From assembly GCA_964450435.1 (NCBI GenBank), contig CAYVCX010000086.1:1-9621 (forward strand): DNA of 9,621 bases, given 5' to 3'. Both the position numbers and the translations under genes were made by a program. Shown here piece after piece: positions 7,481 to 9,621 of the stretch; positions within the stretch are counted from its first letter, which is position 1, and each line of letters opens with the position of its first letter. Under the pieces are notes generated by a model. It had not been told where the DNA came from. It was given only the letters and a program-made list of their open reading frames with translations, and searched no databases. The stretch comes from SKLM01 sp964450435. Its GTDB lineage: Bacteria; Chloroflexota; Anaerolineae; B4-G1.

Positions 7481-7695
7481 TTAGCTAGCCCTCATTATCT
7501 CGAATCCACATCTAATCGGGTCTTGAGGACAGACCACCTTGCAGTCCGCAGAGTATGTGCGGTCCTCAGGGCGAATGATGACAGGGCCCTTCGGCGTATG
7601 GCTACCGCCTCCGTCGGACAGTGCTCGACGCACATCCCGCACCGGTCACACCGTTCCAGCTCGATCTCCGGCAATCTCGTTTTTTCATCATACAA
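7481..7695 (-). pseudogene. 4Fe-4S ferredoxin-like protein, frameshifted
   Basis: The first half encodes a clean cluster motif, RCDRCGMCVEHCP (Cys16, 19, 22, 26), followed by TEAVAI. At about 7588-7598 one base seems to be missing. The normal continuation is in another frame, KGPVIIRPEDRTYSADCKVVCP and then IRCGFEIMRAS, ending at the TAA at 7481-7483. In that second motif two of the four expected Cys are replaced (RTYS where relatives have CTYC), each explainable by a single-base change. Without correction the frame runs to a stop at 7495-7497 with unrelated residues. The start is uncertain: TTG at 7695 has AAGGAG about ten bases upstream. An ATG at 7688 is in another frame and would be joined only if the A6 run had seven A residues. 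The stop lies 22 bases before the flavodiiron gene, so it probably encoded its electron donor. Confidence 0.75.
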
Positions 7696-7783
7696 AAACG
7701 TCTCTCTCCTTCAACACTATCGTAGCAGAAGGACATCCCACCGTATGTGGCAAAGGTCGCATCCAGCGCACGATTCAAGGGCA

Positions 7784-8033
7784 TCAGTACCCCAGCACGC
7801 GGCCCCGATGATGGAGTCGGGCGGCAGGAATCAAGAAGACCACCAGCATGATCGGTAACAGCACCAGATCGAGCCAGGGATTCAAGAATCCCCTCCCTAA
7901 CATGGCATGGTTCATCAGATCCTGCGCGTACGTTAGCGGCGAGACTTAGGCCAGCGCTCGCGCCCAGCCGGCCATCTCCTCCAGGGGCACGAAGATGCCA
8001 CTGATGAACATCAATGGCCAACGCACGAGTGTG
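7784..8033 (-). pseudogene. C-terminal remnant of ABC-2 type transporter permease
   Basis: In the frame ending at the TGA at 7784-7786 the minus strand encodes TLVRWPLMFISGIFVPLEEM, AGWARALA, a TAA stop at 7946-7948, then VSPLTYAQDLMNHAM, LGRGFLNPWLDLVLL, PIMLVVFLIPAARL and HHRGRVLGY. This is the recognisable tail of a DrrB/ABC-2 permease, containing its last membrane helices and terminal basic segment; the stop stands where relatives have a residue such as Tyr. The N-terminal two thirds of the permease are missing. The fragment begins at about 8032, immediately after the ATPase fragment and in a different frame, so a deletion fused the two genes. It cannot make a transporter. Confidence 0.82.
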
Positions 8034-8306
8034 CTCGGTGTAGACGTTCGATTCCTCTGGCACCAGCCCCATCCGCCGCTTCGCCGGGTACGGTTCGCTC
8101 GCCAGGTCGCGCCTGTCGATCATGATGCGCCCCTCCGTCGGCTCCAGCAGCGTGGTGAGCATGCGCTGGGTCGTCGTCTTGCCAGCGCCGTTCGGTCCCA
8201 GGAAGCCAAACGCCTTGCCCTGCTCCGCCTGGAAGTCGACGTGCTCCACGGCCAGCAGGTCGCCGTACTACTTGGTCAAATCATCCACGTCAATCGCGCT
8301 GGTCAT
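8034..8306 (-). pseudogene. N-terminal remnant of ABC transporter ATPase (DrrA-like)
   Basis: Reading from the ATG at 8306 gives MTSAIDVDDLTK, a TAG stop at codon 13 (8268-8270), then YGDLLAVEHVDFQ, Walker A GPNGAGKTTT, MLTTLLEPTEGRI and MGLVPEESNVYTE. This is the opening of a DrrA-type ATPase that would pair with an ABC-2 permease. At 8034 the homology ends before the Q-loop partner region, signature, Walker B and switch His, all of which are missing, and the sequence passes directly into the permease tail. The start overlaps the PIG-L stop by 17 bases, and AGGAGG lies about ten bases upstream of the ATG, so the gene was once translationally coupled to PIG-L. Three lesions (early stop, deletion, permease stop) make loss of function nearly certain. 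A GTG at 8249 opens a longer ORF, but most of it is out-of-frame permease sequence. Confidence 0.85.
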
Positions 8307-8997
8307 TTGTCGTTGTCCTCCTCTCCCGATTTCGGGTCTTCTGCGTCAGATAGTCCTCCAGGATGTGGTGCTCTTCTCGGGCCCCCGCCTGCGTCCGGTG
8401 GCAGCGGATGGCGCTCAGTTTCTCTTCCCAGATCGGCGCCACGTCGACCGTGAGCGTCACGTCCTCGTCTGCCACAGCGTGCAGGCCCGAGAACCGCAGA
8501 GCATCCGCGACGGTTTCGAGCACGACCATATGGCCGAGCGTCAGCGGCGCCTCCGGGCCCAGGTCATGCGCCGCTTCGAAGGCCAGCCGCGTCCAACGGC
8601 TCACCGCCACGTGATCGGGATGCCCGGAGAGTCCGTCCGGCGGCCAGGTGATCAGCACCTGCGGCCGCAGCTCGCGTATCACGTCCAGCACGTGGGCCAT
8701 CCCCTCTTGCTCGTCCACGTCATGTAGCGTTCCGTCCCGGTAGTCCGAGCAGGCGCGGCGCTTCGACGCCCAGCGCCCGGCACGCGCAGCCCAGCTCCTC
8801 CTCGCGCACGTCGGGCAGCTCTTCGCGCGTGCACAGCGGAGGGTCGCCGCAGGAGCCGCCGCCACCCCCCCCGTCGCGGTGAGCGACTGCACCTGCACAT
8901 CCCGCCGGGCCAGCAGCGCCAGCGTGCCGCCGCAGCGGAACGTCTCGTCGTCGGGTTGGGCGAAGACGGCCAGAAAAGCCCGCGGGCGACCTCGCAT
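8290..8997 (-). CDS. PIG-L/LmbE family deacetylase with internal out-of-frame segment
   Basis: The 235-residue frame encodes a zinc-dependent N-acetylglucosaminyl deacetylase-like protein (MshB/BshB/LmbE family). The family opening RAFLAVFAQPDDETFRCGG has Gln14 where the metal-binding His of AHPDD is expected. The second ligand motif SGHPDH (His126, Asp128, His129) and CHRTQAG (about 199-205) are intact. Residues of about 45-83 make no family sense. In the frame shifted by one base the same DNA encodes GSCGDPPLCTREELPDVR, EEELGCACRALGVEAPRLL, which is the expected middle. The slips lie at the G8 run (plus-strand C8, 8865-8872) and near 8745-8748; they cancel, so the ORF stays open. I chose the ATG at 8997, which has GAGG six bases upstream; ATG 9012 and TTG 9054 are alternatives. 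The C terminus after CHRTQAG is short and atypical. Function is doubtful because of the Gln and the frame problem. Confidence 0.78.
   Translation of the reverse strand: MRGRPRAFLAVFAQPDDETFRCGGTLALLARRDVQVQSLTATGGVAAAPAATLRCARAKSCPTCARRSWAARAGRWASKRRACSDYRDGTLHDVDEQEGMAHVLDVIRELRPQVLITWPPDGLSGHPDHVAVSRWTRLAFEAAHDLGPEAPLTLGHMVVLETVADALRFSGLHAVADEDVTLTVDVAPIWEEKLSAIRCHRTQAGAREEHHILEDYLTQKTRNRERRTTTNDQRD
8865..8872. repeat. C8 homopolymer (G8 in the coding strand) inside the PIG-L gene
   Basis: Eight consecutive C residues on the plus strand coincide exactly with the point where PIG-L homology leaves the frame. Six or nine G in the coding strand would restore the family sequence. It is a plausible slippage or miscall site. 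Confidence 0.7.
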
Positions 8998-9019
8998 GGC
9001 TTTCCTCTTCATCCAGGCC

Positions 9020-9621
9020 CTAAGGAGCTGGAGCGCCTGCTGGCTCCGGAGCAAACTGACTCATGTATAGGCGGTGATAAAAGCCCTTCTCCGCCATGAG
9101 CGAATCGTGCGTGCCCCGCTCGATGATCCGTCCCTCGTCGATCACCAGCACCAGGTCGGCGTTACGGATGGTGCTGAGGCGATGCGCGATCACGAAACTC
9201 GTGCGGCCCGCCATCAGGTCGCGCAACGCTTCCTGCAATTGGGCCTCGGTGCGCGTATCCACGCTGCTGGTCGCCTCATCAAGGATGAGAATACGGGGGT
9301 CGGCTAGAAAGGCGCGGGCGATAGCCAGTAGCTGGCGCTGTCCCTGGCTTAGGTTGCTGGCGCGTTCGGACAGCCGGGTCTGGTACCCTTCCGGGAGCCG
9401 CCGGACAAAGTCATCGGCCCGGGCCAGTGTCGCCGCCTCGATCACTTCCTCATCGGTAGCGTCCAGCCGCCCGTAGCGGATGTTCTCCATCGCCGTCGCG
9501 GAGAACAAGAAGTTGTCCTGCAGTACGATGCCCAGTTGCCGGCGCAGGGAGTCCTCCTTGATGTCCCGGATCTCGTGCCCGTCGAGCCAGATATGGCCCT
9601 CGTCAATGTCGTAGAAACGGC
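9020..9621 (-). CDS. ABC exporter, C-terminal ATPase domain (5' part outside window)
   Basis: About 200 residues of the C-terminal nucleotide-binding domain of an MsbA/LmrA-type half transporter are visible. The window opens just after the expected Walker A, with RFYDIDEGHIWLDG. Then come LGIVLQDNFLFSATAMENIRYG (Q-loop), signature LSQGQRQLLAIARAF, Walker B ILILDEATSSVDTRTE, switch His in AHRLST and a D-loop with the canonical residues. The stop is the TAG at 9020-9022 after an Ala/Pro-rich tail. The signature is LSQGQ rather than LSGGQ, which is frequent in this family. The transmembrane domain and Walker A lie beyond the right edge. PIG-L begins 22 bases downstream, suggesting one operon. 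Whether it works as a homodimer or with a partner cannot be judged here. Confidence 0.93.
   Translation of the reverse strand, partial: RFYDIDEGHIWLDGHEIRDIKEDSLRRQLGIVLQDNFLFSATAMENIRYGRLDATDEEVIEAATLARADDFVRRLPEGYQTRLSERASNLSQGQRQLLAIARAFLADPRILILDEATSSVDTRTEAQLQEALRDLMAGRTSFVIAHRLSTIRNADLVLVIDEGRIIERGTHDSLMAEKGFYHRLYMSQFAPEPAGAPAP

Noticed and set aside
7602..8249. Single 215-codon minus-strand ORF as one ABC ATPase
   Set aside because: Only the part above 8034 is ATPase sequence; the remainder is permease DNA and the ferredoxin start read in the wrong frame.
1..9621. Insertion sequences, CRISPR arrays, tRNA or rRNA genes
   Set aside because: No transposase motif, regularly spaced repeat, or tRNA or rRNA core sequence was seen on either strand.

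Overview
The window is a GC-rich bacterial segment in which every recognisable gene lies on the minus strand, so it reads from right to left. The gene families suggest a Chloroflexota (Anaerolineae-like) genome or metagenome contig. The hints are a LmbE/PIG-L deacetylase of the type common there, a MacB-like exporter split into separate ATPase and permease proteins as in monoderms, and a soluble flavodiiron protein beside a small ferredoxin. This placement is inferred from memory of these families and was not tested.

From right to left: (1) 9621-9020, the C-terminal ATPase part of an ABC exporter that enters from outside the window. (2) 8997-8290, a PIG-L deacetylase whose ORF is open, but with about 40 residues out of frame and one metal-ligand His replaced by Gln. 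(3) 8306-7784, the ruins of an ABC-2 drug/antibiotic transporter: the front of its ATPase is joined directly to the tail of its permease, with two extra stop codons. (4) 7695-7481, a small ferredoxin with a frameshift and a degraded second cluster motif. (5) 7458-6214, an intact flavodiiron protein. (6) 6190-5900, a MoaD/ThiS-like small protein without a Gly-Gly tail. (7) 5880-2467, an intact MacA/MacB-like (YknXYZ-like) tripartite exporter: adaptor, ATPase and permease. (8) 2466-2155, a 312-base gap with inverted repeats but no gene. (9) 2154-892, an intact radical SAM protein. (10) 857-1, a membrane-anchored sulfotransferase-like gene with two compensating frameshifts, running off the left edge.

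Genes 4 to 7 are separated by gaps of about 1-25 bases or by a 4-base overlap and carry good ribosome binding sites, so they look like one transcription unit. The ferredoxin could pass electrons to the flavodiiron protein, which reduces O2 or NO to protect anaerobic metabolism. The adaptor-ATPase-permease set is a complete efflux pump. The radical SAM and sulfotransferase genes form a second, downstream pair.

The most notable feature is damage. Three genes carry single-base indels, one transporter is a deletion fusion, and several key residues are substituted, while the flavodiiron protein, exporter and radical SAM genes between them are intact. Part of this could be sequencing error, but the deletion, the two stop substitutions and the lost ligands look like real decay. 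I found no clearly undescribed system. The nearest candidates are the ferredoxin/flavodiiron/MoaD-like set and the radical SAM/sulfotransferase pair.
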